Positions 1 to 9,401 of a stretch of 64,000 nucleotides of DNA are shown here, piece after piece. This stretch comes from Sphingomonadaceae bacterium 3R27C6 (GTDB taxonomy: Bacteria; Pseudomonadota; Alphaproteobacteria; Sphingomonadales; Sphingomonadaceae). The stretch lies in NCBI GenBank assembly GCA_005503215.1, contig SCNS01000004.1:241881-305880 (forward strand), read 5' to 3'. Each line of letters opens with the position of its first letter. The stretch's first letter is position 1. A program made the translations under genes and the position numbers. The notes below the pieces were generated by a model. That model ran no database searches, was not told the DNA's origin, and saw nothing but the letters and a program-made list of their open reading frames with translations.

Positions 1-121
1 CCGCGTCGCAATTCGCCTCGACGCGGCATTCGAGCGTCGGCCAGTCGGCACGGTCGATCGTGCGCTCAAAGGCGCCGACCTGGAACCAGTCCTCGACATC
101 GACCGACAGGCCGTTCTGCAT
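1..121 (-). CDS. XrtA-system polysaccharide deacetylase, N-terminal fragment
   Basis: Only the first 40 codons lie inside the window; the gene continues past base 1. It begins MQNGLSVDVEDWFQVGAFE, the N-terminal signature of the polysaccharide deacetylases (with a C-terminal DUF3473) that accompany exosortase A loci; the acidic SVDVED motif belongs to the metal site in that family. The ATG is preceded by TGAGGAAAA, a good Shine-Dalgarno. It lies 45 bases downstream of the ATPase gene on the same strand and is probably the next cistron of the export operon. Removal of N-acetyl groups from the exported glycan is family knowledge; the catalytic core is not visible here. Confidence 0.8.
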   Translation of the reverse strand, partial: MQNGLSVDVEDWFQVGAFERTIDRADWPTLECRVEANCDA

Positions 122-166
122 TTTTCCTCACCTTCATCAGCGGGATAGCCGATTTTGGCCCGGTTG

Positions 167-1450
167 TCAGGCAGCCCAAGTCCGCGAATTCTGCGGGTTG
201 GGTGCATTGTCCGGATCGCGCTCGACCCATTCGATCAAGAGGTCGAGCACGCGGCGGAGCGCGGCATCCTGTTCGACAAGCCGCGCCTCGAGCGAGGCGA
301 TCTGCCCCTCGAGCGTCGCCAGATGTTCGGGGTCGATCGCGGGTGCCGCCGGAGCGGGCGCTTCGGCCGCGGGCTCGGGCGCGAGTTCCAGAACATCGGC
401 CTCGGGCTCCGCCGGCTTGGGCGGGGTCAGCGGGACGACGCGCGCGGGTTCGGCGGGCGCGGCAAAGGGCGGACGGCCATCGGCGGCGGGCTCGGCGGCA
501 CGCTGCGGCCATTCGAGCGGCGCTTCGTTCGCAGGCGTCGGAACGGCGAAGGGTGCGGGGGTCGGTGCCACGGCCGCGGCGGCCGCCGCAACGACCTCGT
601 CGACGGGCAGCGGCGCGAGCGTCGTCGCGTCGATGCCGCGATCGGCCTCGATCTCGGCGACCACCGAACGCACATTCTGTGCAGTGATGCGGTTCATCTG
701 TTCGACCGCGCCGTAAAGCAGCAGGCGGCTGACCAGCACGTTGAGCTTGCGCGGCACGCCTTCGCTATAGTCGAAGATTTCCTCGAACGCGTCGGGGCTG
801 AAGCTGGGGTTGCCCGTCCAGCCGACCTTGCCGAGACGGTGGAGGATATAGGGTTCGACCTCCTCGGGCTCCATCGGGTCGAGGTGGTGCGTCGCGATCA
901 CGCGCTGGCGCAGCTGTTCGAGCGCCGGCGAATGGAACAAGGTCTGGCGGAATTCGGGCTGGCCGAGCAGGAAGATCTGCAGCAGCGAATGGCCGCCAAG
1001 TTGGAAGTTCGACAGCATGCGCAGCTCTTCGAGCGCCGAGATCGCAAGGTTCTGCCCCTCGTCGACGATCAGCAGCGTGCGGCGGCCGGCGCGCGCCTGT
1101 TCGCGCAGATATTGCTCCATCGAGCGCAGCAGTTCGGCCTTGCTCTGCCCTTCCCACTCGATGCCGAACTGTTCGGCGACGAGGCGGAGAAGGTCGTCGC
1201 CCTCGACCTGCGTCGACACCAGCTTGACCGCGGTCAGGCGGTTGGCGTCGATCGTGTTCATCAGATGGCCGACGAGCGTCGTCTTGCCCGCGCCGACGTC
1301 GCCGGTGATGACGATGAAACCTTCACCCTGCGCGAGGCCGTAGCCGAGGTAGGACATCGCTTTGCGGTGGGTGCCGCTTTCGAAATAGAAATGCGGGTCT
1401 GGCGTCAGCTGGAACGGACGCCCGGTGAAACCATAGAACTGATCGTACAT
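167..1450 (-). CDS. XrtA/PEP-CTERM system-associated ATPase (ExeA-like)
   Basis: The 427-residue protein belongs to the ExeA/GspA-like AAA ATPases linked to exosortase loci (TIGR03015 type). It opens MYDQFYGFTGRPFQLTPDP, typical of the family. Walker A is GDVGAGKT (50-57) and Walker B is LLIVDEGQN (126-134). After about residue 290 the chain becomes Pro/Ala-rich, and near residues 375-410 there is a short predicted coiled coil. It probably energises assembly or secretion of the polysaccharide machinery at the inner membrane; the exact substrate is unknown. It starts 22 bases after the outer-membrane barrel gene and is followed by the deacetylase, so it is an internal cistron of the operon. 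Confidence 0.9.
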   Translation of the reverse strand: MYDQFYGFTGRPFQLTPDPHFYFESGTHRKAMSYLGYGLAQGEGFIVITGDVGAGKTTLVGHLMNTIDANRLTAVKLVSTQVEGDDLLRLVAEQFGIEWEGQSKAELLRSMEQYLREQARAGRRTLLIVDEGQNLAISALEELRMLSNFQLGGHSLLQIFLLGQPEFRQTLFHSPALEQLRQRVIATHHLDPMEPEEVEPYILHRLGKVGWTGNPSFSPDAFEEIFDYSEGVPRKLNVLVSRLLLYGAVEQMNRITAQNVRSVVAEIEADRGIDATTLAPLPVDEVVAAAAAAVAPTPAPFAVPTPANEAPLEWPQRAAEPAADGRPPFAAPAEPARVVPLTPPKPAEPEADVLELAPEPAAEAPAPAAPAIDPEHLATLEGQIASLEARLVEQDAALRRVLDLLIEWVERDPDNAPNPQNSRTWAA

Positions 1451-1472
1451 CGCAAAAATTCCCGTTGCTTGG

Positions 1473-3185
1473 TCAGAAGTTGTAACGAAGTCCCACCAAA
1501 GCTGAACCGATAAGCTGACTGTTGAAGCCTTCTTGGTCGAAGGCGTTGAGGCTGGCCGCCGCGGTCCCCGTGAGGCCGCGCCAGAAGCGCCGCGAATAGG
1601 ATGTGGTCAGGCCCGCCGACTGGACGTCGCTGGCGCCCGGCGCACCATTGTCGAAATAATTGACGTAACCCGACAAGGAGAGGTCCGAATCGACGTCGAG
1701 CTGGCGCGCCGCCGACACGAACAGATAATAATTCTCGTCCCTGATCCCGTTGAGATTGCCGATCGGCGACAGCAAGGGCGCGAGCAGCTTGCGCCGGTCG
1801 TAACCGAGGCCGACGCCGTAGCTCCAGCCGGCGAAGCGCGACGACAAAGTCGCCTGCACGCCGCGGCTGCGGTACTGCGCCGAGGTCGCGTTGCCGAGCT
1901 GGTTGCTGAGGCAGCCACCGCCCTGCTGGCCGAAGACGCACGGATTGATGTCGCCGCTGATCGGATTGCGGATCGGGTCGAATTGCGTCGGCAGCGCGGC
2001 AAGCCCGCCCGACAAGCCGCGGCCGAAGCTCGACAGCCCGTCATAGACGCCGACCTGGATCGAGGTCGCATGATCGGCGCGATAGGTGAAGCTGCCGGTA
2101 TAGATGGTATCGCCATAGCGGCGGCCGACTCTTGCCGTAAGCGATGTGCGGCGGCTCGGCTGCCACATCACACCGGCGTCCCAGATCAGCCCGTCGGTAT
2201 CGAACGAAAGCTGGCGCGGGGTCGATTTGTCGGTGATGAAGCGGCCGCTGGCATCGCGCACCGGCACGCCATTGGCGTCGACCACCGGATTGCGCTGGCC
2301 GATTTCGATATCCTCATAGCCGACGCCGCCGAGCAGCGCGACCGTCGGGCCGATCGGCACCGTCACGTCGGCGCGGGCATATTTACCCTCGTAGCGCTGG
2401 TCGAGCTGGCTCGCATCCTCGCGCTCGTACCCGCCCGACACCTGCCATCCGAACGGCAGGTCGCCCGGCCGCGCACCGACGCTGGCCCACGCGACATGGT
2501 TCGTCGAGCTGTCGAAAATATCCTGCGGCTGCGAGCCCGGCGAGAGGATCGGGGGCTGGTCCACATCGACCTTGGTATAGCCAAAGCGATAGCCGGCGCC
2601 GACGTCGAGCCCGGCGATGCGGCGCGCGAAGGTCGGGCCAGCATAGAGCGAATAGAGGTTCGCGACGTTGCTGGCGTCGCCGATCAACAGACCGCTCGCG
2701 GCGCCCTGCCCGTCGGCGCGCGAGCGCGTGGCGAGCGCGCCGCCTTCGAGATTCAGGCCGCGCGCGGCCTCGATCCGTCCGCGGGCGAGGCCGCTGATCG
2801 TGTCCGAATCGCCGAGGCCGCCATTCCATCCGATATTATGTTCGTAGCGCAGCGTGCCCGCGAGTTCGGCGCGGTTCGTCACGATCGACGCGTCGACGCC
2901 GACCGCAAGGTTCGTATAGGTGAGGACATCGCCGCCATTCTTGAGGTCGGCGGTCAGCACCTGGCCGATTTCGAGATAGGGGCTGACGTCGACCTGCCGC
3001 TGCGACCGGCGCCCTTCGGCGCGCTTCGCTGCACGGCCCTCGGATGCCGGCGCGCCGGCCGCGGGCGCGTTGCCGCTGCCCGTTCCGGGATCGCCCGAAA
3101 ATTGGGCGTGCGCGCCCGTCGCCGTCCCGGCGAGCAAGAGGGCCGCCAGCGTCGCCCCATGACGCATGGTGGTCGCCGTGCGCAT
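1473..3185 (-). CDS. XrtA/PEP-CTERM system-associated outer membrane beta-barrel protein
   Basis: The 570-residue protein has a clear signal peptide (MRTATTMRHGATLAALLLAG, then cleavage near AHAQ) and a low-complexity linker. A long run of amphipathic beta strands follows, ending LRYNF; a C-terminal aromatic is the usual outer-membrane targeting signal. It matches the TIGR03016 family of outer-membrane proteins seen in exosortase loci, often thought to be the large porin for the polymer. I use the ATG at 3185 because it overlaps the stop of the kinase gene as TGATG, indicating translational coupling; a longer upstream frame adds 30 residues that spoil the signal peptide. Confidence 0.88.
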   Translation of the reverse strand: MRTATTMRHGATLAALLLAGTATGAHAQFSGDPGTGSGNAPAAGAPASEGRAAKRAEGRRSQRQVDVSPYLEIGQVLTADLKNGGDVLTYTNLAVGVDASIVTNRAELAGTLRYEHNIGWNGGLGDSDTISGLARGRIEAARGLNLEGGALATRSRADGQGAASGLLIGDASNVANLYSLYAGPTFARRIAGLDVGAGYRFGYTKVDVDQPPILSPGSQPQDIFDSSTNHVAWASVGARPGDLPFGWQVSGGYEREDASQLDQRYEGKYARADVTVPIGPTVALLGGVGYEDIEIGQRNPVVDANGVPVRDASGRFITDKSTPRQLSFDTDGLIWDAGVMWQPSRRTSLTARVGRRYGDTIYTGSFTYRADHATSIQVGVYDGLSSFGRGLSGGLAALPTQFDPIRNPISGDINPCVFGQQGGGCLSNQLGNATSAQYRSRGVQATLSSRFAGWSYGVGLGYDRRKLLAPLLSPIGNLNGIRDENYYLFVSAARQLDVDSDLSLSGYVNYFDNGAPGASDVQSAGLTTSYSRRFWRGLTGTAAASLNAFDQEGFNSQLIGSALVGLRYNF

Positions 3186-4210
3186 CACGCGCCTCCCTGT
3201 CCGTAATAAGTGCCGAAGCGGCGGCCGCCCGGCGAGAATTTGACCCCGTTGAGGAGCAGCTGGATGTGCGGGCACGCGCCCATCAGGCCGATCGCGTCGC
3301 GCAGCGCCGATTCGAGCGTTTCGTCGGCGCGCACGACCATGATCATCTGCCCGACATGCCCCGCGAGCACCGCGGCGGGCGATGCGGCGAGAACGGGCGG
3401 CGAATCGATGATGAGGATGCGGCCCGGCGCGCCCGCTTCGAGCTGCGCGAGCAAAGCCTCGGTCCGCGCCGAGGCGAGAAGTTCGGTGTCGTGCATATGC
3501 CCGGTGCCCGCGGGCATGACCTTCAGGCCCGGGATGTCGGTCTGGATCAGGCAGTCACCGAGCGGCAGGTGCGGATCGGCAAGCGCGTCCATCAGGCCGG
3601 GACCGTCGTCGAGCCCGAGCGCTTCGAGCACGCTCGGCTTCGCAATGTCGGCATCGATCAGCAGCACGTCGTGGTCGGCCTCGACCGCGAGGCTCAATGC
3701 GAGGTTGACCGCCGAGAAGGTCTTGCCCTCGCCCGGGTTCGCCGACGCGATCAGCACGCGGTGGCCGCGCGGCAAGATCGGGCGATTGCCGACGCCGCCG
3801 AAATTGCGGATCAACTCGCGCTTCACGATGCGATATTCTTCGGAAATGCCGGTCACCGGGGTGCCGGGCACGATCATCCCGCGCGACGCGAGACGGTCGC
3901 GGTCGATCGTTCCCTGCCGCGTCGGGACGATGGCGGGCGCGGCCTTGGCGACGTCCTTGCGCGGCGACGGCTTGGGCGTAGCGGGCGCGGCCTCGACAGC
4001 GGGCGCCGCCTCGACGACGGGGTCGAGGATTTCGGGCTGCGGCGCTTCCACGACGGGCTCCGGCTTCGCCGTCTTCGCCTTTTTGGGCGCTTCGGGCGGC
4101 AGCTTCGAGACGTCGATCGTCGGCGCATTGGCCGCGGGATCGAGCCCGAACATGTCGGCTGCGCGTTCGAGGAGCGAGGGCGGGCGCTTGACTTTGCGTT
4201 GGTCGTTCAT
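3185..4210 (-). CDS. XrtA-system polysaccharide biosynthesis tyrosine autokinase
   Basis: This is a cytoplasmic BY-kinase of the Wzc/CapB type (TIGR03018-like), 341 residues. Walker A is ANPGEGKT (157-164), Walker A-prime is VLLIDADIAKP (182-192) and Walker B is ILIIDSPPV. The first 120 residues are a Pro/Ala/Lys-rich linker. The C-terminal tyrosine cluster is very small, just the YY of FGTYYGQGGA. Kinase and chain-length protein are separate genes here, as in Gram-positive capsule loci, instead of one fused Wzc. The ATG at 4210 has GGGGGA upstream; a GTG at 4228 that overlaps the preceding stop (GTGA) is the alternative start. Confidence 0.9.
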   Translation of the reverse strand: MNDQRKVKRPPSLLERAADMFGLDPAANAPTIDVSKLPPEAPKKAKTAKPEPVVEAPQPEILDPVVEAAPAVEAAPATPKPSPRKDVAKAAPAIVPTRQGTIDRDRLASRGMIVPGTPVTGISEEYRIVKRELIRNFGGVGNRPILPRGHRVLIASANPGEGKTFSAVNLALSLAVEADHDVLLIDADIAKPSVLEALGLDDGPGLMDALADPHLPLGDCLIQTDIPGLKVMPAGTGHMHDTELLASARTEALLAQLEAGAPGRILIIDSPPVLAASPAAVLAGHVGQMIMVVRADETLESALRDAIGLMGACPHIQLLLNGVKFSPGGRRFGTYYGQGGA

Positions 4211-4224
4211 GTCATCGTCCCCCG

Positions 4225-5766
4225 TCACGCAACCATGCCGCGCTGGATGAATTCGGCGACTAGCAACAGGGCGTAGAGCCCGACGAGTGCGCCGCCGCCG
4301 CTCGCCAGCCAGACGAGCTTCTTGCGCCGGTCGAGATGGCGGTCGGGTGTCACGACTTCGGTGATCGATCCGATCACCGGCAGGCCGCTCGCACGCTCGA
4401 GCTTCGCCGCGGTCGCATAGCTGGTGCGCACCTGGCCGAGGCCGAAGGCGGCGCCGACACCCCCGCCGATACCGGCGAGCAGCACGAGCGTCAGGAACAG
4501 CGGCCGGTTGGGCGCAGCGGGGCTTGTCGGTTTCGACGGCGGATCGAGCAGTTCGATCTTGATCGCGTCGGTTTCGGTCTGCACCTCACCGCGCATACGG
4601 ACCTGTTCACGCTGCGCGAGCAATTTGTCGTACTGCGCCTTGAACGCGGTATATTCGCCGTTGATCCGGTCATATTCGGCGGCGATGCCGGGGTTCTGGA
4701 TCTGCTGCGAGGTGATCTTGGCGATGTCGCCGGTGAGCTGCGCCTTGCGCGACGACAGCGCGCTGACCGTCGCCTGACGCTCGGCGCGCATCGCGGACAG
4801 CGAGGCATAGGCGGGGTTCTGCGAATTGCCGCCACCGCCACCGCCCGCGCCTTCGCGGTCGGCCATCGCTTTCAGCGAGGCGATCTGGCTTTTCAGCGCG
4901 ATGACGTCGGGGTGCGCGTCGGTCAGCCCGCGCGCGCGCATCGACGAGAGTTCGTTCTGCGCACCGGCGAGCTGCTGGCGCGCGACGCCGCCGCCGACGC
5001 TGCCCATACCGGGGATGTTGATCGTCGCGGGGGTCGAGGAGAGCTGGCCATTCGCGGCGGCGAGCTGCGCCTGCGCCGACACGAGCTGCGAATCGATCTG
5101 GCCGAGTTCGGCGCGCGCGGCTTCGACGCGCTGGGCCGGCGATCCGCTGCCGCCCGGGATCAGGCCGATATTCTGCGCCTCGAACGCCGCGCGGCGCGCT
5201 TCGACCTCGCGCAGCGCCTTTTCGCGGTCGGCGATCTGGGCGTCGAGGAATTTCAGCCCCTCGCGCGCGTTCATCCGGCCGCCGCGCAGCTGGTCGTCGC
5301 GAAACACGGTGATCAGGCTGTCGAGCACGCCCGACGCGAGCTTGGCGTTGTCGGCGTCCGAGAGGCTGCCGACCGCGACGCTCGAGGTGATTTCGAAGAT
5401 ATTGTCCTGCTGCGGGATGACCTTGATGCTCTTTTGCAGCATGCCGACCGCGCCGGCCTTTTCGCGTTCGTTCGCGCCGGCGGGCAGCAGGCCGGTCGTC
5501 GCAGCGACCTTTTCCATGTTGCGCGCGCTGGTCAGCGTTTCGCGGATCTGGTCGATCTGCGGGCGTCCGCCGCCGATCTGCGCGTCGTCGGGCAGGATTT
5601 CGTTGACGTCGACGAGCAGGCGCGCGCGGCTGTCATAGCGGTTGGGGATCGACGCGATCGCCAGCCAGCCGAGGATGCAGATACCCCACGCCACCGCCAG
5701 CACGAGCCACCGGCGCGTCCAGACGCTGTGCAGCGCTACCCGGAATTCGTCGTAAAGGCTGGTCAT
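4225..5766 (-). CDS. XrtA-system polysaccharide chain length determinant
   Basis: The 513-residue inner-membrane polysaccharide co-polymerase belongs to the Wzz/GumC superfamily (TIGR03007 type). An N-terminal transmembrane segment lies at about residues 20-40 (LVLAVAWGICILGWLAIA). A long, mostly helical periplasmic part follows, with coiled-coil stretches (for example around DREKALREVEARRAAFEAQN). Two hydrophobic segments come near the C terminus, before the short cytoplasmic tail. It sets polymer length and partners the separate autokinase encoded immediately downstream. The ATG giving MTSLYDEF is preferred; a TTG nine bases earlier is also in frame but sits too close to the AAGGA motif. 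Confidence 0.9.
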   Translation of the reverse strand: MTSLYDEFRVALHSVWTRRWLVLAVAWGICILGWLAIASIPNRYDSRARLLVDVNEILPDDAQIGGGRPQIDQIRETLTSARNMEKVAATTGLLPAGANEREKAGAVGMLQKSIKVIPQQDNIFEITSSVAVGSLSDADNAKLASGVLDSLITVFRDDQLRGGRMNAREGLKFLDAQIADREKALREVEARRAAFEAQNIGLIPGGSGSPAQRVEAARAELGQIDSQLVSAQAQLAAANGQLSSTPATINIPGMGSVGGGVARQQLAGAQNELSSMRARGLTDAHPDVIALKSQIASLKAMADREGAGGGGGGNSQNPAYASLSAMRAERQATVSALSSRKAQLTGDIAKITSQQIQNPGIAAEYDRINGEYTAFKAQYDKLLAQREQVRMRGEVQTETDAIKIELLDPPSKPTSPAAPNRPLFLTLVLLAGIGGGVGAAFGLGQVRTSYATAAKLERASGLPVIGSITEVVTPDRHLDRRKKLVWLASGGGALVGLYALLLVAEFIQRGMVA

Positions 5767-5812
5767 CGCTCGCAATCGATCCTTGGGAGATGGGTGGGTT
5801 GGCGGCCTGGGG

Positions 5813-6469
5813 TCAGAACATGCTTTCGGGGATGATGATCACATCGCCGGGCTGCAGCCGCACGTTCGCTTTGATATCGCCGCGCTTGATCAGGTCATTA
5901 AGCCGCAGGCCGAACTCCTGCTGCTTGCCACTGCCCTTGTCGAAACGGACGAGTCGCGCTTTGTTTCCAGCGGCATATTCGCCGAGGCCGCCGACTGCAA
6001 TCATTGCGTCGAGCACGGTCATATTGGCGCGGAACGGGATCGACGCGGGTTTCTCGGTCGCGCCGACGACGCGCACCTGCTGCGAGAAGGTGCTGTTGAA
6101 GCTGGTGACGATCACGCTGACGATCGGATCGGTGATATATTGGCTGAGCTGGAGCTTGAGGTCCTGCTGCAGCATCGTGGGGGTTTTCCCCACCGCGGGC
6201 ATGTCGGTGATCAGCGGGGTGGTGATGCGGCCGTCGGGGCGCACCTGTACCTTGCCGCCGAGTTCGGGGTTGCGCCAAACGAAGATCTGAAGCTCGTCGA
6301 GCGGGCCGATGATATATTCCTCACCCGGCCCTTCCTGGTTCGCGACGAAATTGGCGCTGGGCAGTTGCGGCGCGTTACCGCCGGCGCCCATGCAGCCCGT
6401 CAGCGCGGTCGCTGCGATGCCCGATACGAGCGCGGTGCGCGCGATGCGGAGCGAGGGGAACGAAGCCAT
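5813..6469 (-). CDS. XrtA-system polysaccharide export lipoprotein (Wza-like)
   Basis: The 218-residue outer-membrane export protein has a lipoprotein signal peptide ending in the lipobox LTGC (Cys26). A Poly_export domain begins GPLDELQIFVWRNPELGG, followed by an SLBB-like domain in the C-terminal half (PFRANMTVLDAMIAVGG). It matches the TIGR03027 family. In the secretion model it forms the periplasmic and outer-membrane conduit with the co-polymerase, whose gene starts 46 bases downstream. It is the first gene of the minus-strand export operon, with AAGG about ten bases before the ATG and an AT-rich region upstream that could hold the promoter. Confidence 0.92.
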   Translation of the reverse strand: MASFPSLRIARTALVSGIAATALTGCMGAGGNAPQLPSANFVANQEGPGEEYIIGPLDELQIFVWRNPELGGKVQVRPDGRITTPLITDMPAVGKTPTMLQQDLKLQLSQYITDPIVSVIVTSFNSTFSQQVRVVGATEKPASIPFRANMTVLDAMIAVGGLGEYAAGNKARLVRFDKGSGKQQEFGLRLNDLIKRGDIKANVRLQPGDVIIIPESMF

Positions 6470-6642
6470 AATCCATCAACCTTTCGAGCCGTCAGGGGAA
6501 CCGCGGTCCGGAAACTCCGCGGCGACAGCCATTGCGTCAGCTTCCGCCATTGCTCGAAAAGGGTGAACATAATGTTAGTATTGAACTAAGTTTGGACCGC
6601 GCTTGTCGTAAATTGTCCCGATAAGGAACAGATTCAGATGTG
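6470..6642 (-). promoter_or_regulatory. AT-rich leader of the export operon
   Basis: This 173-base gap separates the decarboxylase stop from the export lipoprotein start. Bases about 6565-6605 are strikingly AT-rich against a GC-rich background, as expected for the promoter of the long minus-strand operon. I could not place convincing -35 and -10 hexamers. A CCGCGG repeat pair sits at about 6501-6523. Confidence 0.35.
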
Positions 6643-7872
6643 TCAGACGAGCATTTCGCGCGCCGGCCCCTGCCCCAGGAAGGTCGCGGGGCTCGCGCTC
6701 GCGCCATAGGCGCCAGCCAAGAAAATAGCGATAAGGTCGCCGACCTCGGCGCGCGGGAGCGCGACCTGATCGCCCAGCCGGTCGAGCGGCGTGCACAGGC
6801 AGCCGACGACCGATACCGTCTCGGCCGGCTCGGCGCCGAAGCGGCCCGCGACCGCGATCGGATAATTGCGGCGGATCACGGTGCCGAAATTGCCGCTCGC
6901 GGCGAGCTGGTGGTGGAGGCCGCCGTCGGTAACGAGGAAGGTCTCGCCATGGCTCGTCTTGCGGTCGACGATGCGGGTGAGATAGACGCCCGCCTCGGCG
7001 ACGAGCCAGCGGCCGAGTTCCATCGCGAAATGGCTCTTTGCAAGCACCGGGTCGCGTACCGCCAGCGTCTCGCCGAGCGCCGCCCCGACCGCGGCGACAT
7101 CGACCGGCTTATCACCGGGGAAATAAGGCACGCCCATCCCGCCGCCGAGGTTGACGAGCGGCGGGGTCTCGCCGATCTCGTTCGCGAGCCGCGCGGCGAG
7201 CGCGACCGTCTGCGCCTGTGTCTCGGCGATGGCGGCGGCGTCCAGCGCCTGCGACCCTGCGAAAATATGGAAGCCCTGCCAGTCGGCGCCGGCATCGATC
7301 AGGCGCCGGACGAGCGCGGGAACCTCGGCGGCGTCGACCCCGAAGGGCTTCGCGCCGCCGCCCATCTTCATGCCCGACCCCTTGAGGTCGAAGTCGGGAT
7401 TGACGCGCACGGCGAGGCTAGGTGTGAGGCCGAGATGCTCGGCGATCGACAGCGCTCGTTCGGCCTCGCCCGCGGATTCGAGATTGAGCGTCGCGCCGGC
7501 GGTGATCGTCGCTTCAAGCTCGCGGTCGCGTTTGCCGGGCCCGGCAAAGCTGATGTCGCCCGCCGGCATCCCGCTGGCGAGCGCGGCTTTCAGTTCGCCG
7601 CCCGAAGCAACGTCGAACCCGTCGACCAGCCGCGCCATGAAGGCGAGCAAAGGCGCATAGGGGTTCGCCTTCATCGCATAATGAAGCTGCACTCCCGCGG
7701 GCATCGCGGCGCGCCATTCGGCGACGCGCGCGGTGAGCAGCGTACTGTCATAGGCGAACAGCGGGGTGTCGCCCGCGACGTCGGCAAGCGCCTCGGCGCG
7801 GTCGCCGCCGACGAGTAACATACCGCTCACATCGGCGCGGAAGCCTGGCGGAATCGGACCATGGGGCTTCAT
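6643..7872 (-). CDS. PLP-dependent decarboxylase, exosortase A system-associated
   Basis: The 409-residue enzyme has fold type III PLP architecture (diaminopimelate/ornithine decarboxylase family), subgroup TIGR03099. The Schiff-base lysine is in HYAMKANPY (Lys68), and the phosphate-binding region is in NLGGGMGVPYF. A conserved Cys occurs near the C terminus in SVVGCLCTP. Family members sit beside the acyl ligase in exosortase loci and probably decarboxylate an amino acid or an acyl-bound intermediate; the substrate is not known. The ATG overlaps the stop of the ligase gene as ATGA, so I use 7872 instead of a longer frame reaching into the ligase. Confidence 0.9.
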   Translation of the reverse strand: MKPHGPIPPGFRADVSGMLLVGGDRAEALADVAGDTPLFAYDSTLLTARVAEWRAAMPAGVQLHYAMKANPYAPLLAFMARLVDGFDVASGGELKAALASGMPAGDISFAGPGKRDRELEATITAGATLNLESAGEAERALSIAEHLGLTPSLAVRVNPDFDLKGSGMKMGGGAKPFGVDAAEVPALVRRLIDAGADWQGFHIFAGSQALDAAAIAETQAQTVALAARLANEIGETPPLVNLGGGMGVPYFPGDKPVDVAAVGAALGETLAVRDPVLAKSHFAMELGRWLVAEAGVYLTRIVDRKTSHGETFLVTDGGLHHQLAASGNFGTVIRRNYPIAVAGRFGAEPAETVSVVGCLCTPLDRLGDQVALPRAEVGDLIAIFLAGAYGASASPATFLGQGPAREMLV

Positions 7873-9401
7873 GCCGTCAACTCCTTGGCCCAATCGGCGG
7901 CGATCGCCACGCGGTCGAGCTTGCCATTGGGATTGCGCGGCAAGGCATCGCGCCACTCGATCGTCTGCGGCAGCATGAAATTCGGGAGATTCTGGCGGAG
8001 ATACACCGCGAGGCCCTCCTCGTCGGCAACGCCGTCCTTGCCGCGCACGATGAGGATGATCGCCGCGCCAAGCCGCGGATCGGGAACACCGAACGCCACC
8101 GCTTCAAAGATCAGCCCCGAAGCGACCGCGACATCCTCGATCTCGGTCGGGCTGACGCGGTTGCCCGCGGTCTTGATCATCGCATCGTCGCGGCCGACGA
8201 AATAGAGGAGATGGTTGGCGTCGCGGCGCACCGTATCGCCCGACCACACCGCCATCCCGCCATAGCGCGACGCGCGCGGCGCGGGTTTGAAACGCTGCGC
8301 GGTGCGCTCCTCATCCCGCCAATAACCCTTGGCGACGAGCGGGCCACAATGGACGAGTTCGCCCGGCTCCTCGTCGGCGGCGATCGTGCCATCGACGCGA
8401 CACACCAAAATCTCGGCATGCGGGATCGCGCGGCCCATCGAGGTCGGATGATCGGCGACGAATTTCGGTTCGAGGTACGTCGAGCGGAACGCCTCGGTCA
8501 GTCCGTACATCGGATAGATATCGGCCGCTGGAAATGTCGCCCGCATCGCGTCGATCAGCGAGGGCGTGAGCGCGCCGCCGCTGTTGGTCAGGCGTTTCAG
8601 ACACGCCGCGGTGTCGGCGGGCCATTCGGCCTCGACGAGTTGCACCCAGAGCGGCGGCACGCCCGCGAGCGTCGTCGCCTTGTGCCGCGCCACCGCCTTC
8701 ACGACGTCACGCGCGGTCAGATAATCGAGCGGCGCGACCGCCGCCCCCGCATACCAGCTCGAAAGCAGCTGGTTCTGGCCATAATCGAAGCTGAGCGGCA
8801 GCACAGCGAGCACACGATCGTCGGGGACGATCTTGAGATAGGAAGCCACGCTTTCGGCGCCGAGCCACAGGTTCGCATGGCTGAGCATTACACCCTTGGG
8901 CCGGCCGGTCGAGCCGCTGGTGTAGAGGATGGCAGCGAGATCGTCGGGTTCGGCGATCGAGAGCGGAAGCCCCTGCCCTCCCGAATCAATGACTTCCTCG
9001 CCGATCTTCAGATCCTGCACCACGCATTCGCCGGGCAAGCCATCGCCGAGCATCTCGGCGCGCGCGCCATTGGTGATGAGCAATTTCGCGCCGCTGTCCG
9101 ACAGGATATGCGCGACCTGCGGCCCCTTGAGCAGCGGATTGACCGGCACATGGATCAACCCCGCGCGCGCCGCCGCGAGCGGCATCAGGCAGGCGAGCCG
9201 TGTCTTCGCGCTCCAGCTCGCGACGCGCTCGCCCGGGCCGCCCGCCTGATCGAGCAACCATGACGCCAGCCGTCCGACGCCGGCGTCGAGATCGGCATAG
9301 GTCGTGACCCGATCGCCGATCAGCAGCGCAGCCGAGTCCGGCGCGCCGCGAAGGGTGAGGTGGTCGATCGGACGCGAAGATGAGTTTTCGGCTTTGGTCA
9401 T
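7869..9401 (-). CDS. Acyl-CoA ligase (AMP-forming), exosortase A system-associated
   Basis: The 510-residue ANL-superfamily adenylate-forming enzyme is TIGR03098-like. It has the P-loop motif YTSGSTGRPKG, the adenine-binding YGLTE, the hinge and A8 region AGNRVSPTEIE, and the C-terminal catalytic lysine context NPNGKLDR. It should activate a carboxylate as an acyl-AMP and pass it to CoA or to the phosphopantetheine of the carrier protein encoded divergently at 10429. It forms a translationally coupled pair with the PLP decarboxylase. Only 35 bases separate its start from the divergent acetyltransferase start, so the promoters must overlap coding sequence. Confidence 0.92.
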   Translation of the reverse strand: MTKAENSSSRPIDHLTLRGAPDSAALLIGDRVTTYADLDAGVGRLASWLLDQAGGPGERVASWSAKTRLACLMPLAAARAGLIHVPVNPLLKGPQVAHILSDSGAKLLITNGARAEMLGDGLPGECVVQDLKIGEEVIDSGGQGLPLSIAEPDDLAAILYTSGSTGRPKGVMLSHANLWLGAESVASYLKIVPDDRVLAVLPLSFDYGQNQLLSSWYAGAAVAPLDYLTARDVVKAVARHKATTLAGVPPLWVQLVEAEWPADTAACLKRLTNSGGALTPSLIDAMRATFPAADIYPMYGLTEAFRSTYLEPKFVADHPTSMGRAIPHAEILVCRVDGTIAADEEPGELVHCGPLVAKGYWRDEERTAQRFKPAPRASRYGGMAVWSGDTVRRDANHLLYFVGRDDAMIKTAGNRVSPTEIEDVAVASGLIFEAVAFGVPDPRLGAAIILIVRGKDGVADEEGLAVYLRQNLPNFMLPQTIEWRDALPRNPNGKLDRVAIAADWAKELTA

